Origin: Eunapius fragilis
Taxonomy: Eukaryota > Porifera > Demospongiae > Spongillida > Spongillidae
Reading direction: 5' to 3'
Length of the DNA stretch: 64,000 nucleotides
Assembly (NCBI GenBank): GCA_963681505.1
Contig: OY811971.1
Coordinates: 8,551,991 to 8,615,990, forward strand
In this document: positions 35,638 through 47,165 of the stretch, piece after piece
Numbering within the stretch: the stretch's first letter is position 1
Layout: every line of letters begins with the position of its first letter
The notes under the pieces: model-generated
The model's database searches: none
The model's input: only the letters and a program-made list of their open reading frames with translations
Told to the model about the DNA's origin: nothing
Made by a program: the position numbers and the translations under genes

Positions 35638-36024
35638 GGGCAATTATCACTCTTTCCCTATGAGGCACCTTCTTGCTTAGGCCAGTGTTGCCGCGGCTGA
35701 CTGAGTTAATCAACTCGCAGACAGTCAGCTAACTAGCTATAATAGGGCCTAGGCAATCACGGTTCCGGTCATTATCCAGCTGCCAACTCTCCCAATCCTG
35801 TATTGTTTGCTGGCTGCGATGAAACGGTCAATGCTTAGGCCCGACACACACAGGGTGATGTCGCTGGCGATTCCCAGATTTCTTTTCTTTTTCCCCCGTA
35901 ATTTATTCAATTACAAAATATTACGGACAAAATGCAGGAATTGTTGTTACGATATCGCTCCGTGTGTATAAAGGGCCTAACATACTACTAAGCGAGCGAG
36001 AGGTAGGTTCAGCTGCTGTTCGCT
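35638..36024. repeat. About 385-bp dispersed repeat, copy 1
   Basis: This block is about 90% or more identical by eye to 47166-47544. Landmarks are CTTTCCCTATGAGGCACCTT, GTTGCCGCGGCTGACTGAG, CAATCACGGTTCCGGTCATT, GATGAAACGGTCAATGCTTA and GCGAGCGAGAGGTAGGTTCA. It has no coding frame; it could be a solo LTR or a non-autonomous element. Its right edge abuts a truncated ankyrin-intron repeat. Confidence 0.8.
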
Positions 36025-36054
36025 TTGCACAATACTAAATCTGATGAACAAGAT

Positions 36055-36400
36055 GTGATAACATCACATACAAAAAACCACACAACTCCATTACTATACA
36101 CAGAGGGTCAGTACACAACACACATGATGGTCCAATTAAGAACAAACCTAACACACAGTTACAGACCACAGCTAGGCCCCATGGTGGGAATGTGTCAGGT
36201 GTGGCTTCATAGTGAACATTGTGAGGGACTGGTACCTGTTCACGTGTAAGGCCTCAGTGTGTGTTGTGTTGTCTACCTCTTAGTATCAGTGGTACAAAAC
36301 AACGCCCACATATACAACCAAAATTTCCTCTACATACATGTACATGTATAAGTGTGAGGGCAACATCATTAAACGAGGACCTTGAGCTGGAGATTTACAA
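36055..36400. repeat. Ankyrin-array intron block lacking its exon
   Basis: From CACATACAAAAAACCACACA onward this matches the sequence just 5' of the type A exons at 37.9, 55.4 and 55.9 kb. The 99-bp exon that should adjoin it at lower coordinates is missing, replaced by the 385-bp repeat, so a type A exon was probably lost here. Confidence 0.6.
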
Positions 36401-36823
36401 ATTGCCAAATTGGACATCTGAAGAATTCATACATATTTCCCTTAAAGCTACATGTACATGCACCCGACCTAAAGCTGGGGTATTCCATGTTAAATGTATG
36501 CAAGTTTATACACGTTTTCTGGAACTTATTTTATGAGGAGGGGGTCATGAGAGATTGGTAAATACAAGAGTTCACTTCCTTGAGTTCAGCCATTGAGGAG
36601 ATGTTATAGGGTATCTTTGTGACCATTTTCATGCACGCACAACATTTAATGTGGAGTATTGTTGTACATGTATCACCACGCACTTCTGCCCCACAAAAAT
36701 GAATGCCCCAGTCTATATCAGTATACGCCCCCACCTCTCTTCCACCTGGGCACACCCCCACTAATATCTTCTCTTTGATGACGTGCTATAACAAAGATGT
36801 GCAATTTTAAAAAGATGTCTTAC

Positions 36824-36925
36824 CTCATCAGTAGCATCAATGCTCAACAAGCCCAGATCAAGGAGTGCAATCACCTCCTCTGTGCTGCCACCTCCTGCTG
36901 CCTCTAGAAGTTTCCTTTCAAGAAC
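36824..36925 (-). CDS. Ankyrin exon, type C (copy C4)
   Basis: A 102-bp exon, acceptor CACCATAG|GTT at 36925, donor GAG|GTAAGA after 36824, phase 0 at both ends. It encodes VLERKLLEAAGGGSTEEVIA then LLDLGLLSIDATDE, a 34-residue ankyrin-type helix pair (LLEAA, VxxLLDxG). It joins in frame to the type B exon upstream (ending LTVRK) and would read on into a type A exon. Confidence 0.75.
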
Positions 36926-37023
36926 CTATGGTGATAGAACACACACATGGATAGTGGGCATGGTCCATTCTTGTTCATTCACATACTAGTACTGTACAGA
37001 GCATGCAATACAGACATATGTAC

Positions 37024-37173
37024 CTTCCTGACTGTAAGTCCTTCATTGTTCTTGATGCTGACATCAATACCAGGATGGGACAGGAGTGCTCTTACACAGT
37101 TGACCCTTCTCCCCTTGGTGTACTTATTATCTTCATCATCCCTGGCAGCCAAATGTAGAGCAGTATTACCATC
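37024..37173 (-). CDS. Ankyrin exon, type B (copy B4)
   Basis: A 150-bp exon, acceptor CCACCAG|GAT, donor AAG|GTACAT, phase 0/0. It encodes DGNTALHLAARDDEDN, then RVNCVRALLSHPGIDVSIK and NNEGLTVRK. It carries the TALHxAA and VRALLSHPGIDV ankyrin signatures with a longer-than-usual loop between the helices (DNKYTKGRR). Confidence 0.8.
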
Positions 37174-37861
37174 CTGGTGGGTGAACAATGACCTCATTGT
37201 CAACGACTACAATGTCTCTGGTACATGCAAATGCTCACTCCATACAGCAAACATCCTCTGATTCACTGCACACTAAAATTACATCACACATCAACAATCA
37301 CTAAACACACCCCTAACAAGTGATTAGAAATCAATGAAAACAAGTACTTTCCTCTCGTATGGTACAAATGCACATCCAAGTTGGGTCAAACGATCAACTT
37401 TTACCATGAATTTGTTCAATCTTGTTCATCACACTTTGATGATATCATGTTAAGATGTCCATACATAAATTTTGGTGTCCATGTTACTAACCACTGATAA
37501 ACTGTAACTGATTTAATTATAATGTACACAGAAGGTGAAGAGGTGGGAGTTGTGCTGACAGGAAGGCTAATATTCTCTGTGGTGTGCACTAGAAAGCAAC
37601 ACCATGGGTGCTGGTTAGATATGAATATTTAAAAACATTAAAACACCATACTTATGGGTATGTTATTGCATGTGGTACCTATGCCTATGTAAGGCCTCAG
37701 TGTGTGTTGTGTTGTCTACCTCTTAGTACTAGTGGTTACAAAACAACGCCCCCTCTCCCATTTACATATGCATTGCTAAACAGTTATACATGTAGCTTAT
37801 CCGTGGTAGATGTACATGTATGCACATCTTAACATATCACTGATATCAATACTGCACTCAC

Positions 37862-37960
37862 CTTACACTGATGGTTGGCCTGGGCACCTCTATCCAATAG
37901 AAGCTTCACACACTCCACAATTCCCCCACCTGATGCCTCCATCAGTGGGGTACGTCCATC
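37862..37960 (-). CDS. Ankyrin exon, type A (copy A8)
   Basis: A 99-bp, phase 0/0 exon with DGRTPLMEASGGG and VECVKLLLDRGAQANHQCK. The acceptor and the GTGAGT donor are intact. It differs from A9 at a few residues (IVEC in place of QVEC, C in place of S near the end). Confidence 0.8.
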
Positions 37961-38340
37961 CTGTAAAGATAAGTGCATATCACAGGGAGTACCACCAATG
38001 TCACATACAAAAAACCACACAACTCCATTACTATACACAGAGGGTCAGTACACAAGGACCCACCACACATGATGGTCCAATAAAGAACAAACCTAACACA
38101 CAGTTACAGACCACAGCTAGGTCCCATGGTGGGAATGTGTCACGTGTGGCTTCATAGTGAACATTGTGAGGGATTGATACCTATGCACATGTAAGGCCTC
38201 AGTGTGTGTTGTGTTGTCTACCTCTTAGTACTAGTGGTGCAAAACAACGCCCCCTCTCCATTTACATATGCATTGCTAATATAGCTTATCAGTGGTAGAT
38301 GTACATGTTAAAATATCACTGATATCAAAACTGCAGTAAC

Positions 38341-38439
38341 CTTACTTTGATGGTTGGCCTGGGCACCTCTATCCAATAGAAGCTTCACACACTCAACATA
38401 CCCCCTACCTGATGCCTCCATCAGTGGAGTACATCCATT
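38341..38439 (-). CDS. Ankyrin exon, type A (copy A7)
   Basis: A 99-bp, phase 0/0 exon with NGCTPLMEASGRG and VECVKLLLDRGAQANHQSK. The donor here is GTTACT rather than GTGAGT, so it may splice weakly. About 10 bases are missing just upstream of the acceptor compared with other A copies. Confidence 0.75.
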
Positions 38440-38974
38440 CTGTAAATGCATATCACAGGGAGTACCACGAATGTCACATACATGTACAACAAACCACACA
38501 ACCCCATCTCTCCATCACTATACACCCAGAGGGAAGGACAGTACACAAGGACACACCACATGTAAGGCCTCAGTGTGTGTTGTGTTGTCTACCTCTTAGT
38601 TCCAGTGGTTACAAAACAACACCCACATGTACAACCAATATTTCCTCTACATAGATGTATAAGTGTGAGGTCTATCTATCATTAAACGAGAACCTTGATA
38701 TTTAACATTAAGAACTGACTCTTAGAAATTACCAAATCGAACGCACTGAACAATGCATACAGATACACGTTTCTGTCGGTTGAACAAAGTGAATTAGACA
38801 GAAACTAAGCTCCCTCCGGTAATTGCAGTAGCCACGTGTATACTTTCCATGCAGAGGATGCAAAGATGAAGAAATTGAAGTTGGCAAGGAAATGACAGGA
38901 GGTGTTAAATATGCTTACCAGAGGGAATTAACCTGCCGCAGTCAATTTGTAAAATTTACCACTATATTATTCAC

Positions 38975-40190
38975 ATCTAAACCAACTTTCAGTACAGCTC
39001 GAATCTGAATTTGTGAGTAAGGCAGTTGTCGAGTTGCTTGCAGGGGGATATGTGGAGAGGTCATCTGAGCCCCCTACAGTATGTAGTCCCTTATCTGTAG
39101 TAGTTAGTGGGGCAGGTAAGAAGCGGCTAGTGGTAAACTTGCGGCATGTGAATCAATATTTTTGGAAGCAGAAGTTCAAATACGAAGACCTTCAGGTAGC
39201 CATGACGATGTTCAGCAAAGACGTGTTTTCTGCAGGCGATTGGCCATTAACTCAAGACATGCAGAAGCCAGAACTACAGCAACTTGCAGCTGGATTGCCT
39301 GATGTTGTGCTAAGTGGTAGGGCTGACAGCACTAATAAGAAATACCTTGGTGCGTTTCAGAGGTGGAAGGTATGGGCGGAGTCAATGGAAATAGTACCAA
39401 GTTTCCCCGTAAAGGGTATGCATCTGGCGCTGTATATGCAGCATCTTAATACAGCCAAGCATTCTAGGTCAGCAGTAGAAGAGGTGGTGCATGCACTGGC
39501 ATGGGTGCATAAGATGGCGGGTATAGAGTCACCTACAGAGTCACCATTACTCCAGTCCGTGCTAGAGGGTTTGAGAAGAATACTAAGCAAGCCTAAGGTT
39601 AGGAAGGAACCAGTGTCCATAGAAATGTCGCAAGCCATGGTAGAGGCTGCTGGGCCAACTCCTTCCCTCTCTGATGTTAGGCTGCTTGCTGTGTGTTAGG
39701 TAGCATTTGCTGCTTTTCTCCGTTGTGATGAGTTGATGAAGCTAAAATGTAAGGATGTGTCCTTTAATGAGCATGGCATGGTCATTATATTGTATCCAGT
39801 AAAACAGACCAGTACAGGGAAGGGGCATCCCTTGTTATTGCATGTACTGGCACACCCACATGCCCTGTGAGTATGATACAGAAATATATTAGCATGGCAG
39901 GATGTCTCACACGTCAGATAACTTGTTTAGAGCTATTGTATCTACTAAGAAGGGCAAGTGCTTAAGAAAAGGGGGTGGTTTGAGTTACAGTCGTTTGAGA
40001 GGGTTGTTGTTGGCCAAGATTGAGCATGGACCCCAAGTTGTTTGGCATGTGAGCGGGTGGAGCAACAGCTGCAGCTAATGCTGGGGTGCCAGATAGACTG
40101 CCATGGGCATTGGAGGTTAGAGTCTGCTAAGGATGCTATGTTAAGGATTCTGTGGAGTGGAGGCTCTCAGTGTCTAAAATCCTGGGCGTA
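38975..40190 (+). mobile_element. Internally deleted DIRS-type tyrosine-recombinase retroelement
   Basis: The frame from about 39013 begins in the N-terminal part of a reverse transcriptase (AVVELLAGGYVE, KKRLVVNLRHVNQYFW, YEDLQVA). At about 39238 it jumps directly into the tyrosine recombinase (LQQLAAGLPDVVLSGRADST, KYLGAFQRWKVWAE, RRILSKPKVRKEP). The RT active site and RNase H are missing. After a TAG at about 39698, the recombinase continues as VAFAAFLRCDELMKLKCKDV and later AGGATAAANAGVPDRL. A TGA stands where the conserved HxxR arginine is expected. It fits DIRS/Ngaro elements, which integrate by a tyrosine recombinase rather than a DDE integrase. It is dead, and its right end abuts a truncated ankyrin exon at 40241. 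Confidence 0.85.
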
Positions 40191-40240
40191 TGTAGAGATT
40201 TGTGTTTGTGTGCCCGTTCTTTGTTACCTCTATGTTGTGT

Positions 40241-40269
40241 GATGCCACCATCAGTGGGGTACATCCATA
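40241..40269 (-). pseudogene. Truncated type A ankyrin exon (copy A6)
   Basis: Only the first ten codons remain (YGCTPLMVAS) after the acceptor at 40269. The rest of the 99 bp is replaced by the DIRS-derived sequence that ends here. It marks a breakpoint of that insertion or of a deletion that followed. Confidence 0.75.
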
Positions 40270-41188
40270 CTGCAATGATAATTGCATATCACAGGGAGTA
40301 CCACCAATGTCACATACATGTACAACAAACAACAAACAACAAACCACACAACCCCAGATACTATGCACCCACCTGATGATACATACCCACCATTGGACCT
40401 AGCTGTGGTCTGTAACTGTGTAACATCTCTCCATCACTATACACCCAGAGGGTAGGACAGTACACAAGGACACACCACACATGATGGTCCAACACAGGAC
40501 AAACCTAACACACAGTTACAGACCACACCTACACTGTAGGTCCGATGGTGGATATGTATCAAGTGGGTGCAAAGTTACCATTGTGAGGGACTGGTACCTT
40601 CGCACATGTAAGGTGTTTGTGTTGTCTACCTCTTAGTTCCAGTGGTTTCTAAACAACACCCAAATGTACAACCTACATACATGTATAAGTGTGAGGTCAA
40701 TCTATCATTAAATGAGGACCTTGAGCTGGAGATTTAATGTTATGAACTAACTCTCTTAGAAATTGCCAAATCGGACGCTTTGTGTACACATCTGAAGAAT
40801 ACATACATACATGTACTTCCCCTAAAGCTACATGTATCCGACCTAAAGTTGGGGTATTCCATGTTAAAAGTATGCAAGTTTACACACGTTTGTCTGGAAC
40901 TTGTTTTATGAGGAGGGGGACATGAGAGATTTGTAAATACAAAAGTTCGCCTCCTTGAGTTCAGCCATTGTGGAGATGTTATAGGATATCTTTGAGACCA
41001 TTTTCATGTACACACAACATTTAATGTGGAGTATTATTGTACATGTATCACTACGCACTTCTGCCCCACAAAAAAAGATTAATGAGTGCCCCAGTCTATA
41101 TCAGTATACGTCCCCATCTCTCTTCTACCTGGGCACATCCCCACTAATATCGTCCCTTTGATGGGGTGCTATAACAAAGATGTCTTAC

Positions 41189-41290
41189 CCGATCATCAGT
41201 AGCATCAATGTGTACACCCTGATTAAGGAGTGCAATCACCTCCCCTGTCCTGCCATATCCTGCTGCTATTAGTAGTTTCCTGTCAAGATA
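41189..41290 (-). CDS. Ankyrin exon, type C (copy C3), diverged
   Basis: A 102-bp, phase 0/0 exon encoding YLDRKLLIAAGYGRTGEVIA and LLNQGVHIDATDDR. It keeps the donor (CGG|GTAAGA) and acceptor (CATAG|TAT) but is the most diverged of the C exons. Confidence 0.7.
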
Positions 41291-41402
41291 CTATGGTGAT
41301 AGAACACACATATAGATAGATAGTGGGCGTGGTCCATTGTTGTACATGTATGTACATTCACATACTAGTACTGTACAGAGCATGCAATACAGACATATGT
41401 AC

Positions 41403-41558
41403 CTTCCTGACTGTACATGTAAGTCCTTCATTGTTCTTGATGTTGACATCAATACCAGGATGAGACAGGAGTGCTCTTACACAGTTGACCCTACTCTCCT
41501 TGGTATGCTGATTATATTTAACATCCCTGGCAGCCACATGTAGGGCAGTATTACCATC
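41403..41558 (-). CDS. Ankyrin exon, type B (copy B3) with a 6-bp motif insertion
   Basis: This exon is 156 bp instead of 150 because six bases of the ACATGT motif are inserted near the 3' end, changing GLTVRK to GLTCTVRK while keeping frame. Otherwise it has DGNTALHVAARDVKYN and VNCVRALLSHPGIDVNIKN, an acceptor at 41558 and donor AAG|GTACAT. Confidence 0.8.
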
Positions 41559-42468
41559 CTGGTGGGTGAACAATGACCTCATTGTCAATGACTACAATGT
41601 CTCTGGTACATGTACATGCTCACTCCATACAAGTACAACAGCAAACATCCTCTGATTCACTGTACACTAAAAACACATCAAACATTAACAATCACTAAAC
41701 ACACCCCTCACCACAAGTGAAACAAGTTCTTTCCTGTTGTATAGTACAAATGTATTGCATACACAAAATATAATGTATGCACATCCAGGCTGGGTAAAGT
41801 CATCAGAGAGATTAACTTTTACCATGACATTGTCCAATCTTGTTCATCATTTACTACTTTGATGACATCATGTTAAGATGTGCATACATAAATTTTGGTG
41901 TCCATGTTACTAACTACATAAAATTAACTGATTTAATTCTTATGTAAACAGGAGGTGAGGCAGTGGGAGTTGTGCTGACAGGAGGGCTAATATTCTTTGT
42001 GGTATGCACTAGAACATCATGGGTGCTGGTTAGATATGAATATTAAAACAACTTATTGCATGTGGTACATTCAATTGGCCCTGACTGGAAGCTTCATAAG
42101 CTCCTCCAACAAATCTACATGAACATTATGCTCTAACTATAAGAAACCAGAATCAGATATTTCATGATAGGGACACTGCGGGCTACGGGGGTTTAAATGC
42201 TTAAGGAACTTTTACTTAGCAATAATTACGTCCAACCATCACCCACATACATGTACAATGTATCAAATGGTGATGCATTATAGTGCACACCAAAGAGAAT
42301 AGCCTTCTGTAAGCCCCCTCCCCCCAGTATACATAAGCATTACTAAACTGGTAAAATTAAATCAGTTACAGTTTATCAGTGGTTAGTAACATACATGTAC
42401 ACGTACATGTACATTGTATACATGTAGGCATTTAAACATGATACCACTGATATCAATACTGCACTCAC

Positions 42469-42567
42469 CTTACTTTGATGGTTGGCCTGGGCACCTCTAT
42501 CCAATAGAAGCTTCACACACTCCACATGCCCCCCACCTGATGCCTCCATCAGTGGGGTTCGTCCATT
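42469..42567 (-). CDS. Ankyrin exon, type A (copy A5)
   Basis: A 99-bp, phase 0/0 exon with NGRTPLMEASGGGH and VECVKLLLDRGAQANHQSK, donor GTGAGT. It is the most upstream ankyrin exon of the 36.8-42.6 kb group. Upstream on the minus strand (42.6-45.1 kb) no coding exon is visible. Confidence 0.8.
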
Positions 42568-43890
42568 CTGTAAACATAAGTGCATATCACAGGATGTACC
42601 ACCAATGTCACATAAATGTACAACAAACCACACAACCCCATCTCTCCATTACTATACACCCAGAGGGTAGGACAGTACACCAACAACTGGGTTAAAAGTG
42701 ATAACACCAACAACTGGGTTAAAAGTCCGCTTCGAATTATGGTCAAACAACAAAGGAGACCCTACTGCAGACTGTAAACCTATTTACTACAACAGGCAAC
42801 TCTCTATAGTGAACCCAATGGCAGACAGCTGTGTAGTAGTATGTACATGTATAGTTATTCTTTGCAGATCACCTGAACACCTTTTCTGAACCTTATAATT
42901 GTTATTCCTGTAAATGCAGCAATCCAGTTATTGCTTTAGTTACTTCAGATGACGACATGTGAATGTGCCTAGGCATTCAATATAAACTTTACCAGGGCCG
43001 ACCAACCGTAATCTGTATAGATAGGGTTAGTAAAGATAATCACAATATCTGCTGCTGCAATTGAAGGAATGAATATCATTACTAGCTATCATTACTGATT
43101 TGGAGGCCCTTGGTACATGTAAGGTACATGTAGCCTTCCTTAACACCGGTTCCGTGAGAATCGAATGTTTTTTTGTCGAACTGCGTTTTTAGAAAATTAG
43201 TCGGAAAATGTTGTTTTACATAACAAAATACATTAATGTGGTTGTATAACAAAATACATATTGGTACACAAATTACTCCATTCATTTTGCTGCATTATAT
43301 CTCATACCAGCAGTGAGCATTTTACACAACTTGTGAAAATCTATACTCCCTATGGTGGTGTTAACTTGTGGTTAAGTGTGTCATGAAATGTTAATTTTGG
43401 CTAATTGCAATAACAACCCATAATCCTGTTATCTGCAGAACACTATAAAAGTAAAAGTTAGAGATTAAAACAAACATGATGGGAACATTCTCAATAAGTC
43501 AAATTTTATCCACATAGTTTGTTTTGTATGTACACCAAACAAATGCTGTTTTTTGGTAATCACTTTTACAGTCATATGCTCTAATTTGTGTACACATATT
43601 ACATTGCTTCACTATAGTAGTATACTGTTTTCAAATGAGTATTGAAAGTGATAGAGGGCATGATATTATATGAAATCATTCATGTGGTTGTTTAAAATGT
43701 GTACAGTAAAATGTGTACAGTAAAATGTGTACAGGTACAATGTAGGAAAATGATGTTCATTGCAAAAGAATCATGCAAATTCAATCACTTGTGTATCAAA
43801 AAACAGCAACAATGCTAAATGTTCATGTTAGTATCACTCCACCATCTCAGGGCAAACTGCTACTTTGGGTTTTGAGGTTTTACTCCTTCA
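42568..43890. other. Duplicated noncoding region upstream of the ankyrin exons
   Basis: It contains a tandem pair of ACACCAACAACTGGGTTAAA-type units near 42685-42725 and unique-looking sequence. The minus-strand 67-codon frame at 43082-43285 also exists in the duplicate at 58708-58893 but shows no motif. It may hold the promoter or 5' UTR of this gene copy. Confidence 0.4.
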
Positions 43891-44270
43891 CTCCTACTTG
43901 CACTTCCTCTACCTTTACTTGCACTTCCTCTACCTCTACTTGCACTTCCTCTACCTTTACTTGCACTTCCTCTACCTCTACTTGCACTTCCTCTACCTCT
44001 ACTTGCACTTCCTATACCTCTACTTGCACTTCCTCTACCTCTACTTGCACTTCCTCTACCTCTACTTGCACTTCCTCTACCTCTACTTGCACTTCCTCTA
44101 CCTCTACTTGCACTTCCTCTACCCCTACTTGCACTTCCTCTACCTCTACTTGCACTTCCTATACCTCTACTTGCACTTCCTCTACCTCTACTTGCACTTC
44201 CTCTACCTCTACTTGCACTTCCTCTACCTCTACTTGCACTTCCTCTACCACTACTTGCACTTCCTCTGCC
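43891..44270. repeat. 21-bp minisatellite, about 18 copies
   Basis: The unit TTGCACTTCCTCTACCTCTA plus C is repeated with few variants. Because 21 is a multiple of three, several frames stay open over the whole array (STSTCTS, LYLHFLY and, on the other strand, EVQVEVE types). Less regular related repeats run to about 44590. Confidence 0.92.
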
Positions 44271-45136
44271 ACTTCGAATTCCCTACCATGCCTACATGTA
44301 CATGTATTTCCTATTTGCACCTTCCGTGCTTGAGCCTCCATTACTCGTGCCTACACCATTTGTGCCTCCACTATTTGAGCCTTCAGTGCTCGTACGCGCC
44401 TCCACTATTCACGCCTTCACTATTTGCACCTCCACTACTCACGCCTCCACCATTTGTACCTCTACTAATCACGCCTCCACCATTTGTACCTCTACTAATC
44501 ACGCCTCCACCATTTGCACCTCCATTATTCGAGCCTTCCGTGCTCGTGCCTCTACTGTCAACACATCCACTTACTCTGCGTACATGTACACCCCAGTCAC
44601 ATGCGCAAAGTTTTCTTTGTTTTTTTAATGCGGTTTATTTGTCAGATAACAATCAAATAATTTGAATTATGAGTGACCATCAATTAATTATCTGTGGTGT
44701 ACTCAGATATTGAATTTTGAATGACAGATGTGATTACTTACAAAGATAAGGTAGGGTAAGTAATTTGTGCTCCTCTGTACATATATGTGTAGGTGTACAC
44801 ACGAATGCAAATAGACAATATTCAGATAGCCCAACTCTTTGTAGGACGTTTGGCGCTATTCCTAGCTTCATATCATAAATGGTAACGTACTTGTATTGAT
44901 TTTAACTGACGCGGTCGCCCGTTTATCGATGTTCGACAGCTGCCGAGTACACTTTTTTCTGGAGCAGTTTTGAACGCATTTGACGGTACCCTTAGACGTT
45001 TCTAGTTACCCAATAGAGAACAGCACAAGTGAAATGCTCTCAACCTGCCTGGTTGAATCAGGTTGATGCACAACACACTTTCTTCTGCTACCCAGACCCG
45101 AAATTTTTGGTACCCAGACCCGAATGTTCTGGTACC

Positions 45137-46111
45137 CAGACCCAAAAGTTCTGATACTCCATTCACGAATCACAGACGAAATTTATTTTACAAGTGCTAC
45201 TTGTGCCAATAGCATTTTCACAGTCGACCAAGGAAGGATTGTGTATTGTCTGATTCTGAAAACCCAGCAGATTAATAATACAAGTCACTGGTTCGGCCAC
45301 GAAAGAAATGCTGCTGCCAGATCTGAAGCCGGCTGTGATTTGCAGATTGCGTTCAGTCGGATGATTTATAGCCCCCATACTGCTTGTAGCTGAGAAGGGC
45401 CAAAAATTATTATCAGCGCAATAGTTTGGTCAGGGGTCGAGGATTGAAGCATCAACCCCAAGCTTTGAGCATGTTTCGATGCTTCTGTAGAAGTAAAGGC
45501 AAACCTTGCTGGGGAACTATGTCTCCTGTTGAGGTAAGAACATTGGGGCAGTTTTTTAACCTTTAAAAGGCCCAGGAAAAATGTGTATTGTTTTTTCGGG
45601 AAGTGTCTAGCCATTTCACTTCAGACGAATGCTGGAAGGGAGCGAAAGTATGCTCAATGCTACAAATAGTGATAAACATCGCGTATATGGTTGAGTTACT
45701 AGATCCATGCGAGTTTGGAACAGTTAGCTCTCGTCTGACTAATTTTCTAAAAAGTGAGTTCAACAAAAAGTGTGTAAAAAACATTCGATTCTCACTAAAC
45801 CGGTGTTAAGCATCTTAAAAATCCCGTATCCGCCCCTGCTGCACTCTCCATTGTGCTCCAGTGACCAGCATACATTATTTAGACTATGTACGCACATGTA
45901 CATAGTGAGGGGGGGGGGAGGGGGTTAGGGGTTGCAATCCCAACTTTCATATAGGGTTTCTCCCCTTCTTCCGCTAGGGACAGCAAAGCTGAACCCCCCC
46001 CCCCTCCCCCCACAACCACTTTTCATATCTGGCCAGAGACGGACAGAAGCCCACCGCCCCCTCCCCCCCACGCTTTTTGTATCGAACGGAAGCACACACA
46101 CACACACACAC
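45137..46111. other. No gene seen
   Basis: Just beyond the duplication end, GGTACCCAGACCC-type words repeat three times (45105-45150). A poly-G run (45907-45924) and C runs near 45990-46060 follow, then a CA run at 46093-46111. Short frames at 45124-45393 and 45588-45809 have no motif. Confidence 0.4.
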
Positions 46112-46257
46112 CGCTTTTCGAATTGTTCCTTTTCTGTATCCGCCCTGTATATAATGTCGAGTAAATGCGTGGGACTCGGCAAGTCTACCACGTCACATCT
46201 ACTTTCACCATCATCACTGCACTCGTCGCTATCAAAGTCATCATCATTCAACACCAT
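46112..46257 (-). CDS. Possible acidic first exon
   Basis: A true ATG at 46257 opens MVLNDDDFDSDECSDDGESR, then CDVVDLPSPTHLLDIIYRAD and TEKEQFEKR, ending at AGCG|GTGTGT, a possible donor that runs into a TG repeat. The composition is protein-like and acidic. No family is recognised, and the next exon is not identified. The CA/TG run at the donor resembles the XPOT intron 5 arrangement. Confidence 0.3.
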
Positions 46258-46973
46258 CGAAACTGCAATTACAGTATGATCGTACCTTTCGAACTCGTAT
46301 GCGCGGAATCATGCGAGCCGAGCTCGTCATCAGTTGTGTTACATGTCATCATATTGCTTTATCTACAGAATAACAGTACACTACAACACGACAAACTGTA
46401 CTAGTCGGCATTATACATAAGTTGTTGTAGAATGGCTAGCATGATCACGTGACGTTACTGTGCAATGCACATCCATTGTTGACTCACATGATGTTATGTG
46501 GGTGTGGCTGGTTATTGACTATTCATCCCATACAATGGCACGAATCAAGTGGGGAAGATGTACTTAATTTGCACAGCTGTATCTCCGTAACGGATAAAGT
46601 AAAAATTAACAAACAGGGCAGATCAATAGGTACAGGATCCCTCTACGTATGAACTAAATTTGAAGTGAATTGAATTTTCCTGCAGGAAGATACATGTATT
46701 GCGGGTTTGAACTTCAAGGGGTATCAGACATTGCAACACTGGCATGAAGCTAATACAAGACTCCAAAATTTATTTTTACCATAGAGAAATGGTGTAGTAT
46801 GAAGTGGTGCAAATAGGAAGTGTATAGTGGTAACCGTTGGGAGGTTATAGCGATTTAAACGTAATGCATTTTTATAATATATGCGGTGCGGTCCCTTTTC
46901 GCTGCCTCGACAGCAATTTCGGATGGGGCTTTCAGAGCTTTTAAGGGGTTTAAACTAGACAGACCAAAGAAGA

Positions 46974-47007
46974 TACTGTACAGTCCTGCATGCAGGACTG
47001 TACAGTA
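46974..47007. repeat. 34-bp perfect palindrome
   Basis: The 17-base arm TACTGTACAGTCCTGCA is followed directly by its exact reverse complement with no spacer. It lies between an old dispersed repeat and a foldback-element arm. Confidence 0.95.
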
Positions 47008-47027
47008 CCTTTAAAGGTAAACAAACT

Positions 47028-47165
47028 GGCAGTCCTATATTTAGCACATTTCTAGGGCATGTGTTGTTTGTGTGCTAAAAATAGGACTACGACATTTTCC
47101 CTTCTGATAAGACCTTGTTTCCTTGCTCTTTACAACACCAATTGCTTTCAAATCCTATATACCAC
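47028..47165. mobile_element. Single arm of the foldback element family
   Basis: AGTCCTATATTTAGCAC, TTTTCCCTTCTGATAAGAC and TTGTTTCCTTGCTCTTTACA match the arms of the 35014-35316 palindrome in order. The arm is fused directly to copy 2 of the 385-bp repeat. Confidence 0.65.

Larger units (their letters stand above)
40860..45136. repeat. Segmental duplication, copy 1 (partner 56460-60626)
   Basis: From the C3 ankyrin exon region through B3, A5 and the upstream noncoding part to 45136, the sequence runs parallel to 56460-60626 with a nearly constant offset (about 15600). The offset changes mainly where the 21-bp minisatellite differs in length. By eye, only scattered single-base differences occur in 42.4-43.9 kb. 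Weaker similarity continues to the left to about 40.5 kb. Confidence 0.88.

Noticed and set aside
43082-43285. 67-codon minus-strand frame conserved at 58708-58893
   Set aside because: It is conserved only because the whole segment is recently duplicated. No motif is seen.
43773-44665. Long overlapping open frames (186 and 266 codons) over the 21-bp minisatellite
   Set aside because: A period divisible by three keeps several frames open on both strands at once. Low complexity and length change in the duplicate argue against a protein.
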